Notes: generated by a model not told the origin, from the letters alone. Shown: positions 1 to 9,616, numbered from the stretch's first letter. The stretch: 64,000 nt of DNA from Sphingomonadaceae bacterium OTU29LAMAA1 (GCA_024072375.1 CP099617.1:1282001-1346000); one strand, 5' to 3'. Translations and numbers: made by a program.

Positions 1-824
1 CCGGGCAAGTCGAGGAACGTCAGCGCGCCACCGGCAATAGCCATCGTCCGATCGTAGCTGCCGCAGCGAACTCGCACGGCCGCGCCGACGACATCGAGCA
101 GCGCCAAGCCCGTGCTGGCACCTGCGTTCAGTGTCACGTCGATTGAGCCGGCCGATCGGGTCACCGACCCGAGCGCCTGATCAAACATCGCCCAACGATT
201 GGTAGGCCCCACGTCCAGCCACTTACCCGACGCCGCGGCCGGATCGTTGCCGAGATTACCGGCAACCATGCTCTCGTAGACACGGTGCGTCGTTGCGAGG
301 ATGACCCGCGCGCCGGCAGGATAGCTGATGCCGCTCGCCCAGCCGGGATGATCGACTTCGTCAACGTTGCTCGCGGCCAGCACCGCATCCGATACGTCGA
401 TCGGCTGCAATAGCTGGAGCGTTGACGGCAGGCCTTCCGGCGCTGGATCAAGGCCCGGATCAACGAAGGCCTCGCCATCCGCCAGCCCTTCGACGGTCAG
501 CGTACAGTAGGCGAGCGGCGGCACCGCCAGATCAATGGCGAAATCCTTATAAAACCCGCGGAATGCCAGACTAGCGAACCGGTCATCGGCAACCCACATC
601 GCTGGCGTCGCGCGCAGATCGGCGAGTCCTGCCTGAAGCACGTCGACGCTCTCGAACGGCACGCCCAGGCGCACAGACATGCGCCTCGCGAAGCCTCGTT
701 CGACCACGGTTGTCACCCCGAAATCATCGGTGACCCGACGGCTATAGTCGATGATCCCGATCGTAGGCGAAGTCTCGGTCGTGCCGAGATAAACCGACGT
801 GCCGCTATCGAGAACGATCCTCAT
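1..824 (-). CDS. Phage tail protein downstream of the tape measure (3' end outside window)
   Basis: The frame opens with an ATG that overlaps the stop of the tape-measure gene (ATGA) and stays open to the window edge, giving the first 274 residues. The N-terminal half (starting MRIVLDSGTSVYLG) resembles no family I can name. At about residues 160 to 220 is a stretch with WASGISYPAG and WLDVGPTNRW, which resembles the small carbohydrate-binding-like domain found in many tail proteins. Its place just after the tape measure suggests a distal tail or baseplate role. The true length is unknown because the gene runs off the window. Confidence 0.8.
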   Translation of the reverse strand, partial: MRIVLDSGTSVYLGTTETSPTIGIIDYSRRVTDDFGVTTVVERGFARRMSVRLGVPFESVDVLQAGLADLRATPAMWVADDRFASLAFRGFYKDFAIDLAVPPLAYCTLTVEGLADGEAFVDPGLDPAPEGLPSTLQLLQPIDVSDAVLAASNVDEVDHPGWASGISYPAGARVILATTHRVYESMVAGNLGNDPAAASGKWLDVGPTNRWAMFDQALGSVTRSAGSIDVTLNAGASTGLALLDVVGAAVRVRCGSYDRTMAIAGGALTFLDLP

Positions 825-3800
825 GCGGCACTCGCTACGGCAATGGCCTCGCCACCGCTCGCTGCGGTGACATCCTCAAGCCGCCGTGCAGTTCGGCCGG
901 TGTTCCCGGCCGTAGCGGCATGGCCGGCATTGTTGTCGAGACGCAGTTGTTCGATCTTGTCCGTTAACTCGCGAATGCGGTCTACCGTGTCAGCCGCGGC
1001 GGTGGGAGCCGGAACGACAGCTTTAGTGTTGGCCGTATCGAGGACCATGGCCGTCGTAGATACCGGTGCCGTCTTGGTGACGGCCCCGACGACCCCATAG
1101 GTTGCTTCTAGCGCCGCGGCCGTCTGCGCCTGCACGCGCGCCAGTTCCTGCCGACTGGTCGCCACGTCGGCCGCGGCCTTGAGCAACGCCTGACTGAGTG
1201 CTGGCAGGCTCTTGGCCGCGTCCAGATCACCACCACGCGCGGCCGCATTGGCAGCGTTGAACTGACCCATCAGCGAGGCGAAGCTGTTCCCCCCGCCCGC
1301 GTCGGTCAGCCCACGAATACGCTTCACCTCGTCAAGGATGCTGTCGCCAGCACTCGACCAAGCGTCGGCCAGTTCCTTCGCGGCCGCAGCGGCCGCCTGC
1401 GCGTCCTGCACCGCATAGATTTGCTCCTGAAGGCCACGGTTGCTGGCGTCGAGCTTGGCGAGTTCCAGCGCACGGAGGGCAGCGGTATCGCCGCGCAATT
1501 CGAGCAGCTGCCGCTCCAAATCCTGCCGCTCGGCTGCGACGTCGGCCGCGCTCTTGGCACCGGACAGGGCGGATTGCAGGCTAGCGAATGCAGGCGCCAG
1601 CTGGAGCAACGTCGCGTAAGTGGCCTGTCCGGAGGTCGTGGTGAGGTCCTGTGCCTCGACCAGCTGCCGGAAGCTCGCCAATGTGCCGGGCATGACCAGA
1701 CCCACGCTCGCGAACACACGCTGCATCTGGGCAGCCTGCGCGGCCGACTGCTCGGCCTTGGTGTAGTAGCTGGCGAAGTAGGCATCGACGGCGCTGGTCA
1801 GATCGCCGACGCTGTCGAACTGGTCGGCCAGCCCAAGCTTAGCGTCGGTCGACATCGCCTGCGCGCTGTTGCCGAGCAGATCGAGCGAGGTCGACACCGC
1901 CTCCAGCGTCGAGCCGACCCGCACCAAAGTTTCGAATGCGCCCTCGCCTGCCTTCTGGAATCGCGCAATGCCGGGGAACGCCGCTTCGGCCATACCGTCG
2001 GCCGCTGCGCCGAAAACGGCCTCCAGCTTCTCCTGTATCTGGTTCCCGGTCAGCCCTTGCAGGTCGATCTTGCCGATGTTGACGACGAAGCCGTTCAACC
2101 GCGCCTCGACAGCGCTGGCCGCCTCGCCCAGCGGATCGGCCGCCTGAGCGATCGAGGTGGCGAAGCTGCGCAGGATCAGCCCGAACTGATTTTCGAGGCC
2201 CACGTCCGCGGCAGCATATTGCGTCGAGTATTTGGTGCTGGTCGTGATCCCGAACAGCTTCTTCTTTTTCTGAACGTCCGAATAGGTCGATGCGTCGAAG
2301 CCGCCGGACATGATATCGCCGATCGACTGAGCGCCGGCATAGAGGCCGCTGCCGACGAGGGTCGTCTTGGTGCCGAACAGCGAGGCCAGCGCCCCGCCGA
2401 ACACCGGCACGATTGCCTTTAACACCGACCCGACAGCGTTCGTCTTGAAGCCTTCGGTGACCCCGACCGAGGCGTCGATATTGCCCGATCGCACCAACAC
2501 CGATGCCAACCCGCCGATCTGATTGTCGATCGACCGAAGCGAGCCTGCCATTTCGCGGGCGAACACGCTGGTCACGGTGTCGACGTCGCGCAGCTGGTCG
2601 ATCGACCGCTTGAGGCTTTCGCTTTTGGCATCGGCGTCGCCCAAGACGGTGCCGGTCCCGGTGTTCGACGCGGGCAGCGTGTTCTTGCTCGATCCGAAAC
2701 CGCCCGCAATGCTGACGCCGATCGATGCCAGCGCCGCCACTGTGGCGGCGCCTGCGGCGATGTTGAGCGGGAACGGCAGGCTCTTGATGGCATTGACGAC
2801 CGCTTCGGTCGCGCCGGCCGCGGTGCGCGCGACGCTGTTGGCGATCTTGCTGCCAGTCTCGATCGCGTCGGTAGCAATGGCGCGGGCGGAAAGCGCGAAT
2901 TGCACCAGACGGAACGCCTTTTCGGCACCGGCCAGCATCTGATAGCCCGACGATCCTTCCTTGAAGAACCCCTTAGCCGCCGATGCCATGTCACCGAACG
3001 CTGCAACCTGCGCACCCGACGATGCGAGCGCGAACCGGGCATTTTCCCGGTCCCGACCCGCCTGTGACGTAGCCGCCTTCATTGCCGCCTCATGGGTCAC
3101 GCGGGCGCGCTCCTGCTGCGCGCGATAGTCGGCGAAGATCGACGTCATGTCGCCCAGCGCACGGCCGGCGTCGCCGAAAGCGTCTGCCATGCCGCTCGCG
3201 GCCGACGAGACGTTCTGCGCGATCAGGTCCCAGCGATCGGCGTTGAAGGTCAGCGCATCGTTCAGATCGCGGGTCGCCGCAGCGGTGCGCTCGGTCTCGT
3301 CCGCGATCTGCACCTGCTGATCGACGTAACGCTGCCGCAGCGCCGGGTCGCGGAATTTGGCCTCCGCCTCCTGCGTCGCACGGATGGTCGCGAGGGCATG
3401 CACACGCTCGGCATCCGTAGCACCGACGAGACGCAGTTCCTCGCGGAGTTCGGCCAGGCGGTTGGCGCCACTGGTCATGTCCGTGTCGAACTGGCGGCGT
3501 TCCTCGGCAACGGCGAGCCGCTCGCGCTCCGCACGCTGATCGGCAAGCGCCTTGGTGGCGCGGGTCGCGCCGTCAACCAGCCCACGCTGCTGCGCCGCCT
3601 CGATAGCGGCGAGCAACGGCAGATCGGCGATCTGATCCTGAACGATCTGCGATGCCCGCTCGGCCGGCACCAACCCGGCCGACACCATGGCGTTGATCCG
3701 TTCCTGCGCGATGGCCTGATCCCGCACGCTGGCGGTCGCTTTTGCCGCGTCCGACACGCGCTCAGCTATTGCCAGCTGCACCTCACGCGACACGGCCGCC

Positions 3801-5950
3801 TCGACATCACCGCGTTGCTTGATGGCCCGGCTCTCGGCCTTGACGCGCGCCTCGGCCACGAGCGCCGCTGCGCCCGACACACCGTAGGCGTCCGCGAGGG
3901 CATAGAGGTTCCGAATTTGCGCCTCGATCGCCTGCGCATCGCGCGCGAGCGCCTCGGCGTGCCGATCAGGCTTGTCTTTCTTGTCGGTCCGGTCCTCGAC
4001 GATCTTGTCGCGCTGCTTCTTCAACCGCTTTTCAGCACTGCCGATGATGTTCTTCTCGATGTCATCACCGACGCCCTTCATCCACGCCCGTGCGGCCTTG
4101 GTCTCGGCAGCGACATTCTTCCCGAAGGCCGCGCCAGCTTTCTGGCCCGCGCCGGCATAGGCGGCGACCGCAGCGTCGATGCCCGGCGTATCGATCTTCA
4201 CCCGGTCGATCTGGCCGAACAGATCGGTGCCGATCAGCGCGTTGGCGCCTTTCGCCAGTGCATTGACGCGGTCGATCGCGCCATTGATCATCGCCTCGAT
4301 CGCCACGACGGTGGACTTGGCCGACCGGCTGACGACGTCGCCGATCGCCGCAGGCAGCAGACCCCATACCTCTACGATGCCCTTGTAGCCCCCGACGAAG
4401 TACCCGTAGATGTCAGCAACGAACCCGGCGACCTGCTGAGCATCGTTCGGGCCGAACAAGTAATCGACCAGCTTCTTGCCCTTGCCCTTGGTTTCGAGCC
4501 GGTCGTTGAGCGTCTTCCAGATGCCGCCCATAACGTCACCTGCAGTGATGCTGACGTCTTTTAGCTCCTTCATTTCCTTTTTGGTCAGGCCGAGACCCTC
4601 CGCGTACTTCTTCATGTTCGCGGTCTTTTCGAGTTCCTTGTTCCAGCGGTAGAAGGCAACGCCGGCAACGGACGCCATGGCGATCAACGGTAGGCCAGCG
4701 ACGATGAGGCCGCCGATCTGGCGCGCGAAGCCTTTCATGCCGCCCTCTGCACCCTGCGCGACCTGAACAATCTGGCCAATCTGGGTGCCGAAAATCTGCA
4801 TCGGCGATGCGCCCGACATGGCCATGGTGGCGACGTCGTTCACCTGAAACGATAGCTGCTGCATGGTGTGACCAGCACGCTTGCTTGACCGTTCGGCCTC
4901 GTCATGCGCCGAAGCGGTCTGTCGCATACGCTGCGCGAGCACGTCCTGCTGCCTGATATACTCGGCCTGCGGCGTGACACCGGCATTGTAGAGGCGCGTC
5001 GACTCCGCGATCTCGGCATTCAACCGACTGGTCGCGGCATACAGCGGATCGGTCGATGCGCGCAGCCGCTCCAGCGACGCGACATCGGCCACCTGCGCGG
5101 CGTGGGATGCCTGCACCATGGCCGCGAGCCGGGCATGTTCGTCGGCATGCCGGCGCGCGGCAGCCGCGGCGAGGCTGGTGGCGCGGGCCTCATCCTCGGC
5201 CGCCTTCGCGGCAAGGGCGCTGAACGACGCGCCGGCATCCGTCGCGCGGGGCCGATCCTGCCCGTTGGTGCGATCGAGCGCCGCCTGCAAACGAGCGCGC
5301 TCCATCAGCTGGGCGTTGACCAGATCGAGCGCGCTCGCCTGTTCGCGGGCCGAAGCGGCTGCCGCGGCCATGTCGGCTGCCAGCCGATCTTCCGCTAATG
5401 CGGACTTAGCCGCAGAGAGGGTGCGAGCCGCGGACAGGAGATCGTCGGCCAACCCGTTCACGCCTAGATCGGTCGCTTTGAGTGCAAGCGCCTCGACCTT
5501 CATATCGCGCAGTTCCTCGCGCGTTTTTCCTACCGCTGCAGCCTCGCGGATCATCGCCGCGACAAGCTTATCGACCTCTTTCTCAGTCCGATTGATCTCG
5601 CGAGTGGTCGCGGCTGCTTCACGGGATGCCGAGGGGCCGAGGATCGACATGCCGGCGGTGCGGCCGACCTTTTGCGCCAACGCGTCGGCTGCAACGCCCG
5701 CGCCTGCCATGGCTGAGCCAACGGCCGTCAGATCGCGTGCAGCCGCGTCGGCGAACGCGGACACGCTCTTGCTGGCGCCGGCCAGCTTGACCATGCCCGA
5801 CGTGCCGCCCTCGATCCGATTGGCGTTGGCGAGGATTTTACCCTCTGCCGAGTCCATCACGGCCAGCAGCTGTGCCACCTGACTGAAGGAATCGGTCGGA
5901 TCGATGGTGAAATCGACACCTAGACCAGCACCGTCGTCATCGTCGAACAT
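821..5950 (-). CDS. Tail tape-measure protein
   Basis: This 1709-residue protein sets tail length and is passed out during DNA injection in siphoviruses. It is alanine-rich with long predicted coiled coils over most of its length. It has a hydrophobic patch near residues 405 to 435 (IGGLIVAGLPLIAMAS) and another near 1050 to 1085. It follows the tail-chaperone pair, the usual place for a tape measure, and ends in a 4-base overlap with the next tail gene. By the common rule of about 0.15 nm per residue the tail would be near 250 nm, which is an inference. No muralytic domain is obvious. Confidence 0.93.
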   Translation of the reverse strand: MFDDDDGAGLGVDFTIDPTDSFSQVAQLLAVMDSAEGKILANANRIEGGTSGMVKLAGASKSVSAFADAAARDLTAVGSAMAGAGVAADALAQKVGRTAGMSILGPSASREAAATTREINRTEKEVDKLVAAMIREAAAVGKTREELRDMKVEALALKATDLGVNGLADDLLSAARTLSAAKSALAEDRLAADMAAAAASAREQASALDLVNAQLMERARLQAALDRTNGQDRPRATDAGASFSALAAKAAEDEARATSLAAAAARRHADEHARLAAMVQASHAAQVADVASLERLRASTDPLYAATSRLNAEIAESTRLYNAGVTPQAEYIRQQDVLAQRMRQTASAHDEAERSSKRAGHTMQQLSFQVNDVATMAMSGASPMQIFGTQIGQIVQVAQGAEGGMKGFARQIGGLIVAGLPLIAMASVAGVAFYRWNKELEKTANMKKYAEGLGLTKKEMKELKDVSITAGDVMGGIWKTLNDRLETKGKGKKLVDYLFGPNDAQQVAGFVADIYGYFVGGYKGIVEVWGLLPAAIGDVVSRSAKSTVVAIEAMINGAIDRVNALAKGANALIGTDLFGQIDRVKIDTPGIDAAVAAYAGAGQKAGAAFGKNVAAETKAARAWMKGVGDDIEKNIIGSAEKRLKKQRDKIVEDRTDKKDKPDRHAEALARDAQAIEAQIRNLYALADAYGVSGAAALVAEARVKAESRAIKQRGDVEAAVSREVQLAIAERVSDAAKATASVRDQAIAQERINAMVSAGLVPAERASQIVQDQIADLPLLAAIEAAQQRGLVDGATRATKALADQRAERERLAVAEERRQFDTDMTSGANRLAELREELRLVGATDAERVHALATIRATQEAEAKFRDPALRQRYVDQQVQIADETERTAAATRDLNDALTFNADRWDLIAQNVSSAASGMADAFGDAGRALGDMTSIFADYRAQQERARVTHEAAMKAATSQAGRDRENARFALASSGAQVAAFGDMASAAKGFFKEGSSGYQMLAGAEKAFRLVQFALSARAIATDAIETGSKIANSVARTAAGATEAVVNAIKSLPFPLNIAAGAATVAALASIGVSIAGGFGSSKNTLPASNTGTGTVLGDADAKSESLKRSIDQLRDVDTVTSVFAREMAGSLRSIDNQIGGLASVLVRSGNIDASVGVTEGFKTNAVGSVLKAIVPVFGGALASLFGTKTTLVGSGLYAGAQSIGDIMSGGFDASTYSDVQKKKKLFGITTSTKYSTQYAAADVGLENQFGLILRSFATSIAQAADPLGEAASAVEARLNGFVVNIGKIDLQGLTGNQIQEKLEAVFGAAADGMAEAAFPGIARFQKAGEGAFETLVRVGSTLEAVSTSLDLLGNSAQAMSTDAKLGLADQFDSVGDLTSAVDAYFASYYTKAEQSAAQAAQMQRVFASVGLVMPGTLASFRQLVEAQDLTTTSGQATYATLLQLAPAFASLQSALSGAKSAADVAAERQDLERQLLELRGDTAALRALELAKLDASNRGLQEQIYAVQDAQAAAAAAKELADAWSSAGDSILDEVKRIRGLTDAGGGNSFASLMGQFNAANAAARGGDLDAAKSLPALSQALLKAAADVATSRQELARVQAQTAAALEATYGVVGAVTKTAPVSTTAMVLDTANTKAVVPAPTAAADTVDRIRELTDKIEQLRLDNNAGHAATAGNTGRTARRLEDVTAASGGEAIAVASAA

Positions 5951-5992
5951 GGCGGCACTCCCTCGATTGACGGCCGTCGGGCCGGTTGATGG

Positions 5993-6415
5993 TCAACCGA
6001 GCAGCTTCATCAGCTCGGCTTCTTCGTTTTCACGCTCGCGTGCAGTCGGGACCGCGTGCCAAGGTGGCGGACAGGTCTCATCCTCCGCACGGCGCCCTTC
6101 GGCGACGTAGGCGGCGGACAGGCGACGCAGCAGCCGCGACTCCCATGGCTGGAGCGGCAAGGCGCACCGGGACGCCCAGGCATCGATTGCAAGCCAGCTG
6201 ATCGGCCCGACACCCATCCCCATCGCCTCCGTCAGGCCGATCTCGATCAGCCAGTCGGTGATATGCGGCGCCGGGTTTGGCGGCATACGGGGTGCGATTT
6301 TTCGCCGCTTCATGTCGTCGATGCGGCTGAGCCGGGGGGCTTCCGTCTCAGCCTTGGCGCGCTTGGTGCCGGGTGGCGGCTTCGGTGTGGCATGGAGCCA
6401 CGCCAGCTGCCGCAC
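5993..6415 (-). CDS. Tail assembly chaperone, T-like extension made by -1 frameshift
   Basis: An open frame of 140 residues sits between the tail chaperone gene and the tape measure, the position of gpT in lambda. Its only possible start near the 5' end is a GTG, with no clear ribosome-binding site. The same frame is open upstream, back through the last codons of the preceding gene, where a slippery site lies at 6451 to 6457. I therefore read it as the C-terminal part of a G-T fusion of about 290 residues rather than a separate gene. It contains WLIEIGLTEAMGMG and ends EEAELMKLLG. Independent translation cannot be ruled out. Confidence 0.75.
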   Translation of the reverse strand: MRQLAWLHATPKPPPGTKRAKAETEAPRLSRIDDMKRRKIAPRMPPNPAPHITDWLIEIGLTEAMGMGVGPISWLAIDAWASRCALPLQPWESRLLRRLSAAYVAEGRRAEDETCPPPWHAVPTARERENEEAELMKLLG

Positions 6416-6423
6416 CCAGAGCG

Positions 6424-6870
6424 TCAGCCCGCGGTCGACGCGGCGCTGAAGTTTCCCCAGTCGCCGACGAACTTCGACACCTGCTTGGCGATGAAGCCCA
6501 GCCGCTGGTCGCTATAGACGGCGCGATACAGGTCCTCGCCGGTGAGCGATGGCGAGTCCTCGGCCGCACCATCCGGACGGTAGTCGAAATTCTCGAAGCT
6601 GACCGTGATCGACGCGAGGTCCTCCGCAACGGCCTTCGCACGCTCTTCGGGGGACGCGGCGACGACCTTGCCGTCGTTATCGTCCATGCGCTTGAGCGCG
6701 CGGGTGGACTGGCGCGATTCGACGACGCCATAGGCGGCGGAACCGGGGCCGTGGACGTGAATGCGGATCGGCTGCTTGCGCGCTGGATCGGCGAACAGCA
6801 GTTCGCCGCTGGCGCTCTTGAGGTGCAGGGCAGCGGTCGTAGCGACCGCCAGAGTGGCGATATTGAACAT
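6424..6870 (-). CDS. Tail assembly chaperone (gpG-like)
   Basis: This 148-residue protein lies just after the tail-tube gene in transcription order and just before the tape measure, the conserved place of the tail assembly chaperone that coats the tape measure during tail building. The C-terminal third (SFENFDYRPDG, then DLYRAVYSDQRLGFIAKQ) looks like the chaperone fold of HK97-type phages. Near its 3' end the codons GGA AAC form a canonical slippery heptamer, so a fraction of ribosomes should shift into the downstream frame. Function is assigned mainly from gene order. Confidence 0.7.
   Translation of the reverse strand: MFNIATLAVATTAALHLKSASGELLFADPARKQPIRIHVHGPGSAAYGVVESRQSTRALKRMDDNDGKVVAASPEERAKAVAEDLASITVSFENFDYRPDGAAEDSPSLTGEDLYRAVYSDQRLGFIAKQVSKFVGDWGNFSAASTAG
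6451..6457 (-). other. Candidate -1 ribosomal frameshift site GGGAAAC
   Basis: On the coding strand the heptamer reads G GGA AAC in the zero frame, fitting X XXY YYZ. It lies 8 codons before the stop of the tail chaperone. After a -1 slip the frame reads on without a stop into the 5993 to 6415 frame. Lambda and many other tailed phages use GGGAAAG at the same point. I did not fold the downstream RNA. Confidence 0.75.
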
Positions 6871-6980
6871 GGTGTGATCCTCGCGGGGGATGGCGCACCG
6901 ACCCGCCCCGCTAACCCGCGACGAGCGGGGCGAGCCGATGCAAGAGAATGCCGGCGTCGCGGGCGCCGGGAGGGGGTGGA

Positions 6981-7430
6981 TCAGGCGACGGGGTCGCGGA
7001 CGATCTTGGTGCAGATTTCGACGGTGGGCGTCGCCATCATCACCGGGTCGGCGCCCTCGACGGTTTCCGGCCAGCCGAACACGCGGCCCTGAAAGTAACG
7101 CTTGGCGCCGCTCTGGTAGGTCACGCGAACCGAATACAGTGCGTTCGTCTCGTCGTCGGCCGCGGTACGGAACAGCATCTGTCCGACGTCGGCTTCGTCG
7201 AGCGCGAACTTGGGCTGGAGCGAGCCATAGTCGGCGCTGCCTTTCAGCTTCTGTTTCGGCCCTTTCAGCGGCTGGAACTCGGTTTTGACGAACGTCGCAC
7301 CGATGGTGCCGATGCCTTCGCAGTTGCCGGCCTCGGTGTAGGTCAGGGCGGCGAAGCCCGCCTTGTCCTGCGTGGCGGGGGCGGCAACCGAAATTGCGAT
7401 TGCCGAACCCGCTCCGGTCTGAAGAACCAT
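6981..7430 (-). CDS. Major tail (tube) protein
   Basis: This 149-residue protein lies between the tail-completion genes and the tail chaperone pair, the position of the tail tube subunit in HK97-like phages. It has a central segment FQPLKGPKQKLKGSADYGSL and a following FALDEADVGQMLFRTA, which fit the beta-rich tail-tube family. No extra Ig-like domain is present at the C-terminus, so it is a minimal tube protein. It should polymerise around the tape measure. The assignment rests on size, order and general resemblance. Confidence 0.8.
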   Translation of the reverse strand: MVLQTGAGSAIAISVAAPATQDKAGFAALTYTEAGNCEGIGTIGATFVKTEFQPLKGPKQKLKGSADYGSLQPKFALDEADVGQMLFRTAADDETNALYSVRVTYQSGAKRYFQGRVFGWPETVEGADPVMMATPTVEICTKIVRDPVA

Positions 7431-7499
7431 GTGCGTACTCCTGTTCTATGAGCCGGTGTTGACCGGCGGGTCAGTCCTGTCGCGGGCAGGAAAGGGGGA

Positions 7500-7703
7500 T
7501 CAGGCGGGCTTGCCGCCCTGAGTCTTGTTGCCCGACGCGGCAACGTCGGCCTTTTCAGCGTCCGGCTCGGCCGCACAGCCTGCGGCGATGTAATTCGCCT
7601 TGCCCGGTTCGGCCGTCACGTCCTCGCCTTGCTTGAACTGCTTTCCGATCCCGGCGTCGGTAAAATCGCGGGTGGCAATGATCTTCTTTTCGGTGGTCGA
7701 CAT
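7500..7703 (-). CDS. Small phage protein of unknown function
   Basis: A 67-residue protein starts at an ATG at 7703 (MSTTEKKIIATRDF). A longer overlapping frame exists but lies across the neighbouring gene. The first 40 residues (TRDFTDAGIGKQFKQGEDV) look like a small beta-barrel found next to tail genes in related prophages; the last 25 are polar and probably disordered. It sits between the tail terminator and the tube gene. I do not recognise a function. Confidence 0.65.
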   Translation of the reverse strand: MSTTEKKIIATRDFTDAGIGKQFKQGEDVTAEPGKANYIAAGCAAEPDAEKADVAASGNKTQGGKPA

Positions 7704-7714
7704 CGTGGCACTCC

Positions 7715-8116
7715 TCACGCTGGCGCGTCGAAACTGACGCGGAAATCTTGGGTCTGTTCGAAACTGTTGCCGGGGCCGAGGACACTGGGACCGCGGCCGG
7801 CCGTACGAACCGACACGCGCAGGCAGCCGGCCAGATCGCCCGTCTTGCCGTGGCAGGCGGCCCGGATCGTGGCGATTGCCGCCTTGCGGTCGCGGACGCT
7901 TTCGGCGCGGACGGTCACGGCGATACGCTCGCTGCTGCGGATCAGCGCACCCACTTTCAGCGGCTGGCGATCGGTGCTGCTGACGGTGCGCAGCAGAACC
8001 GCCGTCAGCGCCACGCCGTCGGGAAGGCGATCCTCTTTCAGGCCGCCGCGAGCAGCAATGGCGACCATCGTCGGATCGGCCAGCAGCAGTTCGGTGACGA
8101 TTCCCGTGCCGCTCAC
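7715..8116 (-). CDS. Tail terminator / tail completion protein (DUF3168-like)
   Basis: This 133-residue protein lies after the HK97 gp10-like gene and before the tube gene. In HK97-type phages that is where the tail terminator (gpU-like, DUF3168) is found, which caps the tube and joins it to the head. The start LLADPTMVAIAARG and the segment RIAVTVRAESVRDRKAAIATIRAAC fit that family: an opening helix, then strands and a long helix. It overlaps its upstream neighbour by 4 bases, indicating coupled translation. Confidence 0.75.
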   Translation of the reverse strand: MSGTGIVTELLLADPTMVAIAARGGLKEDRLPDGVALTAVLLRTVSSTDRQPLKVGALIRSSERIAVTVRAESVRDRKAAIATIRAACHGKTGDLAGCLRVSVRTAGRGPSVLGPGNSFEQTQDFRVSFDAPA

Positions 8117-8685
8117 GTCTCGTCCCCTTCGTCGTTGCCGATGATGCCTGCGCGGCGAACCCGCGAGTTGATGTACGATTGCGCCGCGGCGACCGCTTCG
8201 GTCCGTTTGACATCGAGCGCCGGCCGCATGAACGGATGTGCCGTGGCGCCGGGATGATAGACCGACGGGCCAACCGCCTTGCCGTTGATGACAAGCGTCG
8301 CGTGCAGCGCGCTGTCGCCATCCTTGATCCGGCTGTTGACCCGACGGGTCGTGAGACCCTGCCGCTTGCCGTCATCGACGGTGATGAAGTGCGGGTCGGT
8401 CCCGTATTCCAGCCACCGCCCGACATAGGAACCCGGGCCATCCAGCAGCACGCGCGCGACGACCAGCCCCTCGCGCTTTTTCGACCGGACCTTCACCGCG
8501 TCGGCGATCAGCACCTTGGCGCCCCCGCCGACCTCCGCGAGACGTCCGCCGAGCAGCACTTTCGCTTCTCCGGCAATCACCTTCGCGCCGGTACGCGCGG
8601 CGCCGGGCAGGACCCGCTTGACGAGCTGCTGCGGCAGCTGTTCCATGCGACGACGCCAACCGGCACCGCCCCGTCGTTTGGCCAT
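8113..8685 (-). CDS. HK97 gp10-like tail completion protein
   Basis: The protein has 190 residues. The motif GRWLEYGTDPH followed by HPFMRPALD is the signature of the HK97 gp10 family, in which WLEYGT and the later P-A-F-M-R-P block are conserved. It is a neck or tail-completion component. The N-terminus is strongly basic (MAKRRGGAGWRRR). It overlaps the tail terminator gene by 4 bases and abuts the head closure gene, forming one translational block of connector genes. Confidence 0.85.
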   Translation of the reverse strand: MAKRRGGAGWRRRMEQLPQQLVKRVLPGAARTGAKVIAGEAKVLLGGRLAEVGGGAKVLIADAVKVRSKKREGLVVARVLLDGPGSYVGRWLEYGTDPHFITVDDGKRQGLTTRRVNSRIKDGDSALHATLVINGKAVGPSVYHPGATAHPFMRPALDVKRTEAVAAAQSYINSRVRRAGIIGNDEGDET

Positions 8686-9038
8686 CAGGCCGAATTGCCC
8701 GCGGTTGAATAATCTTCGACCATGAACTCGATCCCGACCTTGGCGCCAAGTTCCGCGGGGCCGGCGACGATCTGCATCACCCGATCGCCCCGAACGAAAC
8801 GCATGTCAGGCGTGATATCGGTCCGGTAACGCATGCGGACGCGTGCCGGGCGGGTGGCGATGTTTACACCCTCTGCCAGCTTTTCACTGCGGCTCGGCAG
8901 GACATCCTCGATATTCGCCCATACCTTGCGGACGAATTTCCAGCTGCCCGACCCCGCGCCGTCAGGCGCCGTGTCAGGCACCGGCGCCTCGACCGTGATA
9001 CGCTTGTTGAGCGATCCCGCCGGCAGGACCGCCATCAC
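8685..9038 (-). CDS. Head closure protein / head-tail adaptor
   Basis: This 117-residue protein has the layout of SPP1 gp16-like head closure proteins: a short start with LNKRITVE, then WKFVRKVWANIEDVLPSRSEK, then VRMRYRTDITPDMRFVRGDRVMQI. These correspond to the conserved strands, with the R-Y-R-x-D-I segment typical of the family. It sits between the connector and the gp10-like gene, as expected. Its stop overlaps the start of the next gene and its start overlaps the connector stop. Confidence 0.87.
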   Translation of the reverse strand: MMAVLPAGSLNKRITVEAPVPDTAPDGAGSGSWKFVRKVWANIEDVLPSRSEKLAEGVNIATRPARVRMRYRTDITPDMRFVRGDRVMQIVAGPAELGAKVGIEFMVEDYSTAGNSA

Positions 9039-9616
9039 GCGTAAAGCCGGTACGGCGTCACCAGATTGGTGACAGCCGCGGTGATGGCGACCGGCGCGTC
9101 GACGTCGCGATTGCGCATCGCATTGCCGACCATGAGCAGGACTGCGTCCCTGATCGGACCCGGCACCACACCATAGCCTGCGCGATACCGAACGGTCAGC
9201 GCGTCCTCGCGCACCAGCATGCCCGTCCAGACGGGCGTACCGGCCGAATAGAGGACGTCGCCGACCTGATCGTAATCGTCGACGTCGGCCTGCCGGCGCT
9301 GCCGGTCACCGCCAAGCCAGGACACCGCCTCGATCTCGATCACTGGCGGGCATGGCAGCTGCAATCGGTACGGATCATCGAAGGCCGAGAAATGGGCTTC
9401 CAGCACCTGTTCACCAAGGCAGCGACCCAGCCAGCCGTCAGGCCCGTCCAACTGTGCCGTCGCCGAGGCGATCATCGCCTCGACATCGTCGCGATCGTCG
9501 TCGTCACCATCCAATTTCAGCCGGGTGACCGCATCTTCGTAGGAGATGAACGGCACGGGAGGTGTAACGACGACGACACGCATCGTTTCAGCCCTCGTTG
9601 CGCTTTGCGTCGGCAC
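9035..9616 (-). CDS. Head-tail connector protein (HK97 gp6-like)
   Basis: The protein has 193 residues. It opens with SYEDAVTRLKLDGDDDDRDDVEAMIASATAQLDGPDGW, an arrangement typical of gp6-like connectors, in which a helix-rich N-terminus docks on the portal. A later part reads YRAGYGVVPGPIRDAVLLMVG, the conserved P-x-x-I-x-x-A helix. The ring it forms lies between portal and head closure protein. It overlaps the upstream gene by 29 bases; I kept the first ATG because no better start is evident. Confidence 0.85.
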   Translation of the reverse strand: MPTQSATRAETMRVVVVTPPVPFISYEDAVTRLKLDGDDDDRDDVEAMIASATAQLDGPDGWLGRCLGEQVLEAHFSAFDDPYRLQLPCPPVIEIEAVSWLGGDRQRRQADVDDYDQVGDVLYSAGTPVWTGMLVREDALTVRYRAGYGVVPGPIRDAVLLMVGNAMRNRDVDAPVAITAAVTNLVTPYRLYA

